Source: Marthasterias glacialis (Eukaryota > Echinodermata > Asteroidea > Forcipulatida > Asteriidae). From it: a stretch of 64,000 nt of DNA. Positions 27,801 through 39,691 of the stretch are shown piece after piece. Each line of letters begins with the position of its first letter. Position 1 is the stretch's first letter. The stretch covers positions 10,164,078-10,228,077 of the forward strand of contig OU452231.1 of assembly GCA_911728455.2 (NCBI GenBank). The letters run 5' to 3'. The notes under the pieces are model-generated. The model was not told where the DNA came from. It saw only the letters and a list, made by a program, of their open reading frames with translations, and did no database searches. The translations under genes were made by a program, and so were the position numbers.

Positions 27801-28344
27801 AAGGCTAGCTAAAAACCATGAAACACATTAGTCTGTCTCTCCAGTGAGTGTAAGGTGTTTACTGACATCTATCATCCTCATGGGGTCAAGGTCATATTCA
27901 GAGCCAAAATGCTGGGCTTGAAAAAACAACCTCCCCAGCCCATGGGCAAGCCAGTGCTGGCTGCTGCTTTTTTTGAAAGACATTTGCCGCTAATTTGATT
28001 TCCCATTGGTTTGGGTTGGGTGTCTGGTAAACTGTGTTTTCCAGTGATTCAGCTGCATCGATTTCCTTTGAATGTGTGAAACTCAACAAATATCAGTAAC
28101 AGATAGAAAGGGTTTGGAATTTCAAACCCATTTAAGTGTTTTTCAAGTTATTTTTCCCACAGTGAGAACTGCAAAATGATAAATAGCCGACCGTTCAATA
28201 CAAGGCTCTCAATTGTACACAGACAAAGACTACATGGAAGCATTTTGAAGAGAAAATGATTATTGAAAGTCTTAATTAACATTACATTTGAAATTGTGTT
28301 CCTTCAAATTTAGAGTAATATTGATAAGTTGTTTATGTTTATTA

Positions 28345-28465
28345 CCCCCCCCCCAAAAAAAAAAACAAAAAAACAAAAAAAAACAAAAACAAAACAAAAC
28401 ACACACAAAAAAATAACACAAAACAAACAAACCAACAAACAAAAAACGCCTAAAAAAACCTAAAC
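28345..28465. repeat. C run followed by an A-rich tract
   Basis: Ten C are followed by about 110 bases made of A runs broken by single C, of the form aaaacaaaac. This looks like a degenerate (AAAAC)n low-complexity expansion. Confidence 0.85.
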
Positions 28466-28733
28466 AAACAGGGCAGTAATCTAAGCTGGTTAAAAAGTAT
28501 GATACATTTGATTTTTGGAAGTATAACATTTATTTGGCTCCTTTTGATTTATCATGTTGTACAACCAACATGGGAACAGTCCATCAAATTAGGATGTCAT
28601 GTTTTTTGTCACAGCGAATAGTGGTTGACGATTTGTCAGGCAATTTTTGCATGATCAAAGTAAATGTGGTTATCTCGATTCAGCAAATAAAATCGATAAC
28701 TGAATGTTTGGAGGACAGGTTCTCCACACACCT

Positions 28734-28935
28734 GGGCCCAGTTTCACAGAGCTGCTTCAGTACAAAACCTAGCTAAGCGCAGCAAATTTTGCTTTACCAG
28801 AGAAAAGGTGGTTACCAGCCAAAATACCATTCTGTTATGTACCATCTGTGACCGATATTCTGCTATTTTTCAGCTTAGCAGAGAATTGTGAAGACAACAT
28901 TTCTGCTGAAACAAGCGCTATGAAATTTGGCCCTG
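28734..28935. mobile_element. Palindromic non-autonomous element, family A, second copy
   Basis: It begins gggcccagtttcacagagct and ends gctatgaaatttggccctgg, so the ends are imperfect inverted repeats of each other and match the family A copy at 46.6 kb. The interior 20-mer at 28811-28830 is the exact reverse complement of 46667-46686. Confidence 0.75.
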
Positions 28936-29082
28936 GGAGTGTCTTAACACGTAAATAGTTCTCAGGACAGTTGGTTCTGGTGTTCAGATTTTCATTTATC
29001 AATCTTCTTCATTATCAACCAATTACGCATCATAATTTTTAAAGTTCCAAACACAACATGTCTTCATCCTACATCTTAATTC

Positions 29083-29103
29083 GGGGGGGGGGGGGGGGGG
29101 GGG
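29083..29103. repeat. 21-bp G homopolymer
   Basis: An uninterrupted G run bounded by an AT-rich left flank and aaattaa on the right. Confidence 0.9.
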
Positions 29104-29954
29104 AAATTAAACAAAAAAAACTAAACAAAAGCGAGGCAACATGAACACAAGTTGCAGAAACCTGAAGGGGATTATTATGCCATGATTTATTCAAGCATTA
29201 TAAAAGAAAAGTGTGGGTTCAGGGAGTATATGGACGCATCAAGTTGAGGATTTAACTGACCATTGTCAGTTTGCATCATGTCAGAACGGAGGAAAAACTT
29301 TATTGATGAATTACCTGCCCAGGCTTCAAGGAGACCATGTCCTTTTTTCGATATGGTTTTTGCATACTGGGCCCACAAAATTTTTGCCGCAGAAAAACGA
29401 CGGTGTCTCTGTAGAGTACAGGCCCAGGATATTTGTATTTATCATTTTGTTGTTTTGTGATAATGGAACGGGCCAAGGGGATGCATATGTGGCTTTGTCG
29501 TTAATAACATGCGTTGCTGATAGAAACCGTATGTGCTATTTTTAGATGTGGAACTCAATTTAGAGAGCTCTATGTCAATGAAAGTGCGGGGGGATTTGCA
29601 TTGTAACGCTTAATTTGGGTGAGTAGTCATGGTTGGGTAGTAATCATGCACACATCTCTTATGCATAACAACTGTACGGTGGGTAGTTTGGATCAAAAAG
29701 ATCCCAAAATCCACAGTGGGGATCAAATAATGTAGTGTGCATTTTAAAGTCAAAATGCAGGAGTTTTAATTTTTTTAAATAAAATGAAAGTGTGTGTTGT
29801 TAGTTTCAATCTTAAACTTTAAAAGCTCACTAATTTATAAAAGTTCATACCTGCAGAGAAATAGTTCTGGTTTGATTTACTGTCAGTGTTGAGGGAATAA
29901 CTTTAAAGACCCCACAAATTGCAGTCTTTATTTTGATTGCAGCAATCAAAATAA

Positions 29955-30105
29955 GCAACACATGAATGTGACCAAAATTCCTGAGAAAAGTTGAAGTAAG
30001 TTTTCGTTGATTTAGCTGAAACACTCCCATCAAATTTGTTGAAATTTTCTGTTGGTGGTATGGTGGATTTATTGGCAACTTGAGGATGGAAATTACTTTA
30101 CTCTT
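29955..30105 (+). repeat. Diverged dispersed repeat (family D), copy 1
   Basis: It shares gaatgtg, caaaattcctga and, about 120 bp later, tgaggatgg-aatta-tttactct with 44105-44255, in the same order. It is preceded by a perfect inverted repeat of attttgattgc around one base (29930-29952). Confidence 0.5.
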
Positions 30106-30313
30106 CCAAAAAATAATTGTGTTCTTTTCCATTAGAGCAGCCACTTATAATGAAAATTGAGGTCTGTAAGTGTAAGGGTAAATGTATTATCACAATCATC
30201 CAACCAAGTTGGTGTTTTTTCGGATTTCACCCTACACCAATGTGTGATAAGCACTGTATTATACTCAGTGCTTTCCGAAGTCCTGCAGAGAAAAAAAAAA
30301 TCCACTGACAAAC

Positions 30314-30390
30314 TAGTTGTGTGAGATTCGAACCCACGCCCCCTGCCATTTTAGAGCAGATGTCTTACCACTACACCACTACTTTTACCT
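30314..30390 (-). mobile_element. tRNA-like sequence, probably a different SINE
   Basis: The minus strand has tggtgtagtgg (A box) and ggttcgaatct (B box), with a T-stem that pairs (gtggg with ctcac). The candidate 7-bp acceptor stem pairs badly. Downstream on the minus strand is a T-rich stretch, then a phrase around cacacattggtgt that recurs in altered form near 30505-30530. A functional tRNA is not supported; a tRNA-derived SINE is the better reading. Confidence 0.55.
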
Positions 30391-33300
30391 TGCTGGTGAC
30401 AAGAATCTCATGTGAATCCTGTATTTAGCAACAGGTAACTGCAACAATTTAATAGAATTTAATAATAGCATCGAGATAAGGACTATTATTTTGGCTTTTT
30501 ACCGGACACCAGTGTGTGATCAGCAAGGTATACCGGGGGTTTTCCTATACACAATATCTATGTTGTATAATTGGATTTACATGAGTGTGCATGTATGTTA
30601 CTGGGGGTAGAGCTATAGTGTTCCTGTAATTGACTTCACATCCTGTGTACAGCAGGAGAACAAAGAAACCAAGGTGTGCCTGCCCTGCTGAACATACACC
30701 TGTGGTTTTCAAGGACTTGTAGGGGACTTATCAGAATCTCACCCCTGTAGATTGAGCTTGTGTTTTCTATCCCCCTGATCACCACAATGGATTTGGTCAC
30801 CGGGAAACTGTAACAGGCTTAACATTTCTTCACTATTTTTGAAATACAACAGAGGCGGCATGTTGTTCAAAAATGCCTTGCATAATGTGAAATATGTGAG
30901 AGTTGTAGTGTCATGATTGAGAATGTGTACTTTTGTGTGAGTACACAATACATTTTGTTTTTTATATGTAAAAGTACAAACCTTGTACCAGTGTGTTTGG
31001 AAATAGGTTAACTGATAATTGCACGAAATGCAGACCACCCTGATCATACCTAAGCTGTCACTGCAGAGCTCTTTCCACATTATGTTTTTAAATTCAAATT
31101 TAAAATTGGCCTAAACTTGCATGTTGCATGTTGTACCGCTCTGATTCCAATGTTGTAAGTGCTACAGGGTCTTTTAGAACAAAGACAACAACAATGCAAA
31201 TGAGATGGAAACCATCCTTACTTCGCATACATGCAACGTCCCAACAGCCCCCCCCCCTCCCACCTCAAGAGTTCAGTATAAATTAATAAGTAAATTTTTC
31301 TCAGCTCCCGCAGCTGGCTCAGTCATCCGGCCATGTATGTAAAGTTTCATAATCCAGCATGCCATAGCAATCCATCATTTCAGGCGATTGCCACTGAGAA
31401 AGCTGTAAATTGCTGACACCAGATTGAGATGCGGCAGAAGTGCATTAAGCACCCATAAACAGAAGTCCTTATACTGTACGCTGTTTTGCCTCTCTCTCAT
31501 TCTGTCTCACTCTCCCCCCCCACTACCTTCGCACTATTTTTTTTCCTATTTTGTTATTAATGCAGTGAAACAACTTCCGAAGGGAATTTATGGATCTGGT
31601 TATAAAAGCTGTCAGTACATCAATCAAATTAGTAGTGAATGCTACAAGTTTCTCTGGGGCTAAGCCTGGTGATGAGGTAGATTAAAGGGGAGATGGTTTG
31701 TATAGTCATGAAATAAGCAATTAGTATAATCTTTTCAAATTGTCTTTTGGAATTACACAACGCAAGGTGCAGGTATGCGTAGAGCCGTATGTACTTGGCT
31801 GTCATCTGGCCGGGCTTACATCTGTATTAAAAAGCTTTAGTTGGGTATTTATGACGTTCATAAATTCATGCAAAAATCAAAAACACTTCTTTTGGCATGA
31901 AATACTTACAAGCAGGGAACTTCTCAGTGGATCAGTTGATTTTTTTTTCTTGAGCTTTTTTCAAAAACAAATTTATAGAAAACTGAAAAACATTGTAAAA
32001 ATATTGTGTCCAAGAGGATAGTTTCCTATTTTGGACTTTTGGTGTGTACACGTACCTATGTTTAACTACCAAGGTAACACCAACAGATAGTGCTAGCAAA
32101 TTGTTTGTGCTTATCTTTTCGGTTTCCTTCTTTGGGTCAGGGTATTTACTAAAACATAAATTGCTCCTTTGTTTCGCAGATCATTGAATGTTTTTCTGAC
32201 ATGGCTTCACTTAAGCTCCAGAGGTCTAAATGCCCCGAGTCTTTCACCGGTATACCACTCAGAACAATTCTCAGCATTTCCTAATGGAAGTGACCTTTTA
32301 GGAAGGCAGGGGGATGTCATAAATGCTACCTCTTGTATTATATAGAGTTTCAAGACATAGGAAGCAGTCTCCAAGTTTCTCAACCATTTGTTTGATACCT
32401 TCCTAATCCTACAGGCAAATTTGATATGGCTGATACTGAGGAAAGCTTTGAGGATGAAAGCATGCCTGGTCTGTTGTGAAGTATTTTTGATGAACATTGT
32501 TTGTTTTCTATTCTCTTATTTCCCCCCCCCCCCCCTCCTCCTACCCACCTGTCAAATGCCCGTAAGGTCATTCCCAACCCCACAGGTCGCTCGCTTATAT
32601 ACTTGGCCTGCCACAGTAGGAATCTCAGTCCAGCTTGCTAGTTCATATTGAGCAATCGTCACGTCTTTTGACTAGAGCAGGGGCTGCAGTAAATGTCAAG
32701 TAACAAGTCAGGAATTTGTCATACCAGGGGGGGGGGGGGGGGGAAAAAGAGAAAGATGCTTAAGTCAGTGACATACATGTATGCTAGGAGTAAATATATA
32801 AAGTTAACCTAATGAATAAATGTTACTTTTATTTTAAGTACACCAGGCTGGACAAAGTATAAACCAATAAATAAATGAAACACTTCAATGTTGACATCTC
32901 AGGCATTTTCGAAGGAAAAAAGAGGTCAAGCATGTATGAGTGTTGTATTTTTTGTACATGCATTAGTAATGAAATACAACTATAAGAAAATGCAGAGGGC
33001 GGTATTACCCTTAGCCCTAGACCAGTGGATATGCAAAAGGCTAACAACTATTCAATTTTGCTAGCCTGGAGGGTTTGTGGGACAAGATTAAAAACGCTCT
33101 GATGAGAAGATGCTGCATCACAAAATAAACGAGGGGAAGAAAACACATACAAAAATTACAAATAACTGCTATAACAGTGAGGTTCAGTTCTTTGTAATCA
33201 GTAACGAAAAAACAGCGGTAAACTCGTAAAAAAAAACTACAACCATCATACACACAAATACACACAAACATAAGGCCAGATTAACTAAAAATGCTGTCCC

Positions 33301-34570
33301 CTGAAGTGTTTTGCTTTCTTACTGTGTTTAAAAGCAGAAGCTGCATCTGTTTCCCTCCCTTGTAGTGATTTCTAAAGTGTATAACACTTTAATATTCTCC
33401 AATCTACATGGAACAAACTTGCAAAACTTAAGATTGTTTTTGTCTCTTTAATATCAAAATACGGACAATTTTTGAAAGGCTGTTGATAACTTAGGAGGAG
33501 AGTAGGTATTGGTGTGTTACTAGCCTTGCATTCTACCATAAAATTCATGCTAATTTTAACTCCTGAAATGGTGAAGAGTGCTGTGAAGTATGCAATTAAG
33601 TGAGTCTTGTGTTCCACCAGAGAGGTCTTGTGCTTGCCTGTATAAGGTTTGCAGCAAAGAAGCAGTGAAGTGTATAGGATGTCTGTGTAGTGCAAGTATC
33701 ATATTAGTCGAGTGACCTTTGAGATGGCTCACTATGTGGACTCATTCAAGGGGAAGGGAGCAGGGGTCTTAAAAAGTAGCATTACACTGTTTGTTGCACT
33801 TCCTTGAAACGTTACTCACCTATTGACTTGGCTTTGAGAAAAGTTGTCCTTGTTGTTGCATTAGTTTGGGAGACCAGTTAGACAGATCATCTTTCATTGG
33901 GACTTTATGTTGGTATCTGTGGCTGAACAATTGCGCAACTGTATTTAGTTACAAAAATAAAAAAGGAAAAAAAAAAAACCCCAAAAAACATGACATAAAC
34001 CTTTATTTCATGTAAAATTTTATTACTTAACATGCTGTGTTTACTAGGAAGCTATATATAAGGACTTGTGTGCATTGGTATGATTTTGTGTGACATCTTT
34101 TGCGCTGCCAAAACTTGATATGAACATAATTTTCTGTAAAAAGAGACAAAACTCTACATGAAAAAAAAAAATGATAATACAAAAAAAAATCCACACTTTG
34201 ATTTTTAGTTGATCATTTTAAGTACTGTTTTTAACATGAGACTGAGAGAGTAGAACGATGGACATAAAGTAAAAAACTGTTGAGAGAGTTGAGACCGACT
34301 TTAGAATCAAGGAGGCCGAGTGATTGCAGCATCTAGTGTTATGTCAGGAAGAATGGTAGTTACTCCAATTCCAGAGTAAATGGAGGATTTCCGGACTCTC
34401 TTGTGGCAGCTCTTTACATCCATTACTGCAGGATATCACGGCCCCCTTCTCTGCACTTCTTAAGACTGCCTCAACTGTCAAGGGCAAATCAACATGTCTC
34501 TTTGAAGGATACCTTACAGTAACTGGAAACGTTTGAACTGGAAAAATAACTCAGTTGGAATGTGCCATGA

Positions 34571-34613
34571 TCTCTTTTTTTCTTTTCTTTTTCTTTCTTT
34601 CTTTTTTCTTTTC
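34571..34613. repeat. Polypyrimidine tract
   Basis: More than 40 bases of only T and C on the plus strand (tctctttttttctt and similar), with a complementary polypurine strand. Confidence 0.9.
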
Positions 34614-36052
34614 GTCTGACATTTTGTGACAGCAAAAAGTCTGATGATAGCCAAGCGATTGCTTAATCTTCTCAGCTGCTATTTTGGGAAAGTGCTTTTC
34701 TTAGTTTAGGAGTAAGGATTGTAGTGGTTTGGAAAAAATACACAGGCAAAGCGTTGAATTGTTATTTGTACAAAACTATAACAAAAAATACATTAGAATT
34801 CCCCATACAACTTTCTTTAATATATGAAAGGTGTTCACTTGATTGGCTGAAAAATTCAACTCAGAAGAGGATAACTTTCTAGCTTTTAATTGAGGTAATT
34901 AAAAACAAATTGTCCTTTTTTCCCCCTTTAGTATTTAGATAATGCCACATTAAGGACTATGAATATTAATAGAAAATCCTGGATCAGCCATCTTTAGGTA
35001 AACTAGACATGCATTTTAATGAGTCCTTTATTGTGCTATTGAGATAGGTTTCCCCTGGATCATTCATTCAGTTATTCCACTGTGTAAAACGACATCAAGG
35101 GCCTGCAAGCTTTGCCAAAGCATGCTCACCGTGGAACATTGATTCCATATGGGTCCCTTCTGAGTTGTCAATGACACGTGACAAAAGGCAAGTGGCTTCT
35201 TGCACTTTATACCACCTCAGCTGCTTGCATTAGAGCTCCGAAATATAAACAGTTATGTGAGCGGGACAATAATCCTAAACCCCATCCTGGTCTGGATGAG
35301 TGGCTGTGTAATACAGCTTTCAGTCAAGAAAAGATGAGTCGGTTACTTTTGTATGTAGTGGCTCAGTGGAAGTATAGATTCCTTGAATTCTTAGCTCTAT
35401 TTTTCCCCATTGCAAGTAGTATGCACCCGTTGAGGCCTGGTTACGGCCTGGTTAACCCTGAAAGAAAGACAGAAAACGTGTACAAAGGCTCGTTAATATG
35501 CTACGGGGCACTGAATGCTGATACTAAATTGTTTTGTCAAAATCACGGCAGCCTAAGTGCAGGCTGGGAGGGTAAAAAAGTGCTTTGACCTGGTAGCTAA
35601 CAAAGTTAGATGTTGAACTTGATTTGCTACGCGCTCAATCTTTCCCCCACGCTGGGGCTGAATTAAAAAACGCGACGACGATATATAGATCCTTATATAC
35701 AACGGGTTGTGACAATTGAACAGCCTGTTTGCTGGTAATATACAGTGATTGATCGATGGTAAAGGCAGACCCCTCCCCCATTCTGTGATAAATCAACAAG
35801 ACAGAATGATGATTGGCAAAATCGCATTTTAATCCAATTTACATGAGGTGTCTACATCAGTGTGTTTGTCCAAGACGTGCATGATTTCTTTAACGTAATG
35901 ATGATTTTTTTCTCTCTCTCACTCTCTCTTCCTTTTACAAAAGATCAGAGTAATTATTATTTAGTAAAGCTAGGTCGGTTTATGGTCGGGCAGCTGGAAG
36001 TGCTTTATGTCTTTAATAGAGTCTAATTTCTTTGTTGGGAGGTGGAAAGAAA

Positions 36053-36084
36053 GAGAGAGAGAGAGAGAGAGTGTGTGTGTGTGT
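36053..36084. repeat. Compound (GA)n-(GT)n microsatellite
   Basis: GA units pass directly into GT units. A further interrupted GT array lies at 36443-36471. Confidence 0.9.
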
Positions 36085-37135
36085 TTATCATTGTCTCCCC
36101 GCAGAGTGAATGTCAATTTACAGTATTTGTCTGTGTGTTTGAATATTAAATTGACAGACAGGCAAGAAAAAGGTGAAGCTTATTTCAGAGAAGAACAAAA
36201 TGAAAAAAAAAATGGTTTGAATCAATTGTTAGGCACCGGCCACCGGCTGATTCACATCTGGGATTTAACTGTCAGAAATCTGCCCTTTTTTTGTCTCAGC
36301 CAGCTTAAAAAAGAGAACAGGCAAAGTGCAGCCTTCCCCTGGGCAGAACTCTCAATCTGACAAGCTCAGGCAGCTAGGGAGGTGGTGGGGGGAAAACATG
36401 AAAGAAGCACTCTGAAAATGCTTATCAAAGTACATGCTCTACTGTGTGTGTGTGTATGTGTGTGTGTGTGTTCGCTCTCTGCATTGCCTCCATAGTACCT
36501 TGACCCCCATAGTCTCCCTGCACCTTCACTGTGGCTCTAGTTTATGAATAACATTCATGTCCCCCCTGGGATGGGAATGGCAGCCTGCAGTCTTGACATC
36601 ATTCAGTTCTGTTGTCTCATTTTTCTCTTTGCAGCTGTTTACGGATAATACACGCTGGTTGGGTGCTATAATTTGACAATTTGGACTGCCAAAACGATTC
36701 CAATTTTAAATGTAAACTGAGAGCAACGGCCAAAAAGGGAGTGGAACCAAAAATTACGAGACACAACTTTAGGGAATATGTTTAGATTGAAGGAAAAAAG
36801 GGGGGTAATTGGGGGTTATTATGCATGTAGGCCAGACATTCTTGCATCGCTCCACATTGTTCAAGTGTAGTGTGCAGTGAAGTTGACGTGATAGGCCAGG
36901 CATGTTCATCTCCACCTAATCTGAACTAGATGTTTCCTGGGCTCAAACCACCTATAATAAATCTTGTTTGTTGTGCCAATCTATTGGAGCATGGATTTCT
37001 GCTTGACTGATTTGATCTTTGATCATGTGAATCAAAAAGCCTCTTTTTATTTATGTATAGATGAACTGGATATATTTTTTTTTTTCAAAAGAATCCTCAG
37101 CCAAGAAGTTAGAAATCATAAGTTTGTTTTAATTT

Positions 37136-37235
37136 TGGGGTGAACAAAGACAAATTTTACCGGGGCGGGATTTGGACCTGCGACCCCCCCCCCCCCCCCC
37201 CCCCCCCCCCCGATTAACGAACCTGTGGCTGTACA
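37136..37235 (-). mobile_element. tRNA-derived SINE-like segment, second copy, with a 28-bp C run
   Basis: Read on the minus strand it gives gtcgcaggtccaaatcccgc, then tttgtctttgttcacc and ccaaaatt, matching the copy at 39.9 kb. A run of 28 C (37184-37211) replaces what would be the anticodon-arm region, where the other copy reads ggaggtggtcg. The 5' half is poorly conserved. Confidence 0.65.
37184..37211. repeat. 28-bp C homopolymer
   Basis: The longest C run in the window, located inside a SINE-like segment. Its exact length may be uncertain in any assembly. Confidence 0.85.
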
Positions 37236-37542
37236 AAATCAAATTGTGTCTGTCTTCATTATTAATAATGTCCAGGGTTATAATATGTTTCATTTTGAAA
37301 TTTTCAATTAACATCAGGTGGGAAGAAAAAAAGAAACAACATCTGAATATCTTTAGACTTGATATGCACCCCCTCAAGTCATATCAGAAATTGATAAATT
37401 TGTCCTCGGGCATTTACAGGACATGAAAGGTTTGACTACAGAGACAGAATTCTGTACTTGGATCATCTCTTAGTTGGACAGTGTCACTCTTTTCAAGGTA
37501 CTTTGTAAGTTCAGGGAAAAAGGCTCCTTATATAAACAATAT

Positions 37543-37569
37543 TATGTATGTATGTATGTATGTATGTAT
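37543..37569. repeat. (TATG)n microsatellite
   Basis: Six to seven tandem tatg units. Confidence 0.9.
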
Positions 37570-39184
37570 ACATGTCAGCCTACTTGTACATTAATTGTCA
37601 AAACTATATCAACAAATATCTGGCTTCATAGTATGAAACTAACAAAGAAGCTTCCATCCATTCCAGAACAACTTCTTGAAGATCTACTCATTTACTTTGG
37701 TGATTAACAGTTGTTGGCTTTTTTCTAGAAAATAAGTTTGAAAACTGGAATGAATGACTGTACATTGGTGTCCCTGCAAAGGTGACTGCAGTATTTTCCA
37801 GTAGGAAGGGCTCTGGAGATCATTGAGCATCCCTGAATAACTTTGGGCCTTTCTGACCCAGCTGGCATTTATTTGAAATTCTGACCATATTAGTTGCTTG
37901 TACGTAGTTAGATCAACAACTCCAACTAGGTATAGGGTTTCGAATCAGGATATTAAAAGAAGTGGCTGTCATTCCTTATCAGTGATGCACAAAGTAGGTA
38001 CCATTTAGCTACAAGACTTCCAAATAACAGCTATAATGGCCTGGTGAATTTTGAGTTACTGAGGCAGGGTCAGTCACATTTTTTGTCTGTATTGCAAGGA
38101 CTAGTGGTAAACAGCATGAGGTGCCAGAGCCTGGTAACCACTTTGTCATCATACCAGTTGCCCTGTTGATAATAAGGGTCAATGACATCTTGCATAATTC
38201 AAGAGGTCAAAAGTAGTTCCGGCACCCAGTTCACCAGTATTTTCCAACCTGATGCACGGTGTTTTTAGTGGATGCCCTCATGTCATGTTTGGACGCTGAT
38301 ATGGAGTTGTAACTGGAGGAGAGAAAAGGGATAAGTGTGTAACCCAGGGACGTTGAATGAATGAACACCCTTCTCAAGATTTCATTGAAGGAGTTTTTAA
38401 AGTTGCTCATTATTTGCAGCTTTAAGAGCATGCTGATTTCACATGCATGTGTTATCACCAGCCTGTGTTGTTATCTCATCTTCTCATTGTGACGATCAAT
38501 TCTTCTATTGTATCTAGCAAAGGCTGCGTAATGCGTGGACAGAAGAGCAGGTCAACAATAAATTTTTCCAGCAGCTGATTGTATCGATTGCTTTGCGTAG
38601 CCCAATTCCCCCCCCCCCACATCACCCAGAACACTCTCAAGTAATTTGCACACCTTAATTGCCTCATGACCCTCAGCGCAGCCAGCGCTCCCTACAATAC
38701 CTTTTGTTATGCTGATCTAATGCCAGACTGATCACACCATAGACCAGTTGTAGCAATCGGGTCCAACCTGTTTATCCACTGGCTGAGGTTTGGCTATTCT
38801 ACTTTTGCACGGAAGCATGGAGGGATCAGTCTAACAAATCGCTCCATTCAGCCCCCAAGGTCTCCCCTACTCAACCACTGCGATCGTTAGTTGGCTCTTT
38901 CAAGTTGTAACTGCATCAACTTTACTTCTGTTGTTCTTTTGCCATCATTGTTCTGATTCCCTGTTTTCTGTTTCTGGTTCGGGGAAATACTATGCACCTA
39001 TTTCTATTAGGGAGGCCACTTTTCTTTTCTTAACTGCCTTTAAGCTGAGGGGCAGTCTATTGTGTTGGGCAATAATCCTTGGATTTTGTTTGCGATGAGC
39101 TTATTCTAATCGCAGGAAGTGAATAAATTCATTGTGTTTGACAAAGTACAATATGCACACCTTATAATTTAATAACCGTTTGCG

Positions 39185-39204
39185 CACACACACACACACA
39201 CACA
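39185..39204. repeat. (CA)n microsatellite
   Basis: Ten CA units. Another CA array of similar length lies at 56986-57005. Confidence 0.9.
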
Positions 39205-39691
39205 AAAACTGTTGCAAACACGGCACAATTAAAGAAACACTCAAAATGTTTACAGTAGAGTCCATCATAAACTTAGACGCTTTCAATGCTGAAGTTGTCA
39301 CTGTCAGTGTTGCAGATACAGTATGTTAAATTATTGTTAAGATTTTGAAGGCATGGAACTTTGCACACAGGAAGTAGAGCAAGAAGCCAAGTATGCTAAT
39401 TCGGCCTTTAAAAAAGTACAATAATGTACATTTGATTGTTAATCAGGAATGGATACAAAAAGTGATTCTTAATACATATTCTTGTAGGTACTTATGAAAA
39501 CATTTTCTAAGTGAGAGATTAAAATGGCTGCCACAGGCCACCAAGAAAGCTGTCATAAAAAAAACCTAAAAAAACCAGAACATTTCTCATATTGCTCTGT
39601 TCATGGCCAAGGTGACTTTTTAAAAGTGCCCCTTTGCTCATGAAAGTAGCCTCATACCAGAAGAAAGAAATCGGCTGATAAAACATCCGCG

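Larger units (their letters stand above)
18983..30313. other. Non-coding stretch: no gene recognised
   Basis: No coding block is supported. It contains a MITE relic (about 21475-21598), a long (AG)n microsatellite, an (ATTT)n microsatellite, G and C homopolymers, an A-rich tract with C interruptions (28355-28465), one copy of a palindromic element (28734-28935), and a dispersed repeat with a perfect 11-bp-arm inverted repeat at 29930-29952. The ORF at 25913-26275 (120 residues) resembles no known domain and is probably chance. Confidence 0.6.
30400..39691. other. Non-coding stretch: no gene recognised
   Basis: It contains C and G runs (32522-32535, 32727-32743), a polypyrimidine tract (34571-34613), GA/GT microsatellites (36053-36084, 36443-36471), a (TATG)n array and a SINE-like segment interrupted by a 28-bp C run (about 37136-37235). 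The ORF at 35178-35588 (136 residues) is open but has no recognisable motif. I do not call it a gene. Confidence 0.55.

Noticed and set aside
30314-30390. Functional tRNA gene
   Set aside because: A and B boxes and the T-stem are present, but the acceptor stem does not pair and the anticodon arm is unclear. A SINE origin fits better.
35178-35588. 136-residue plus-strand ORF
   Set aside because: No recognisable motif, no conserved blocks and no gene context. Length alone is compatible with chance in 64 kb.
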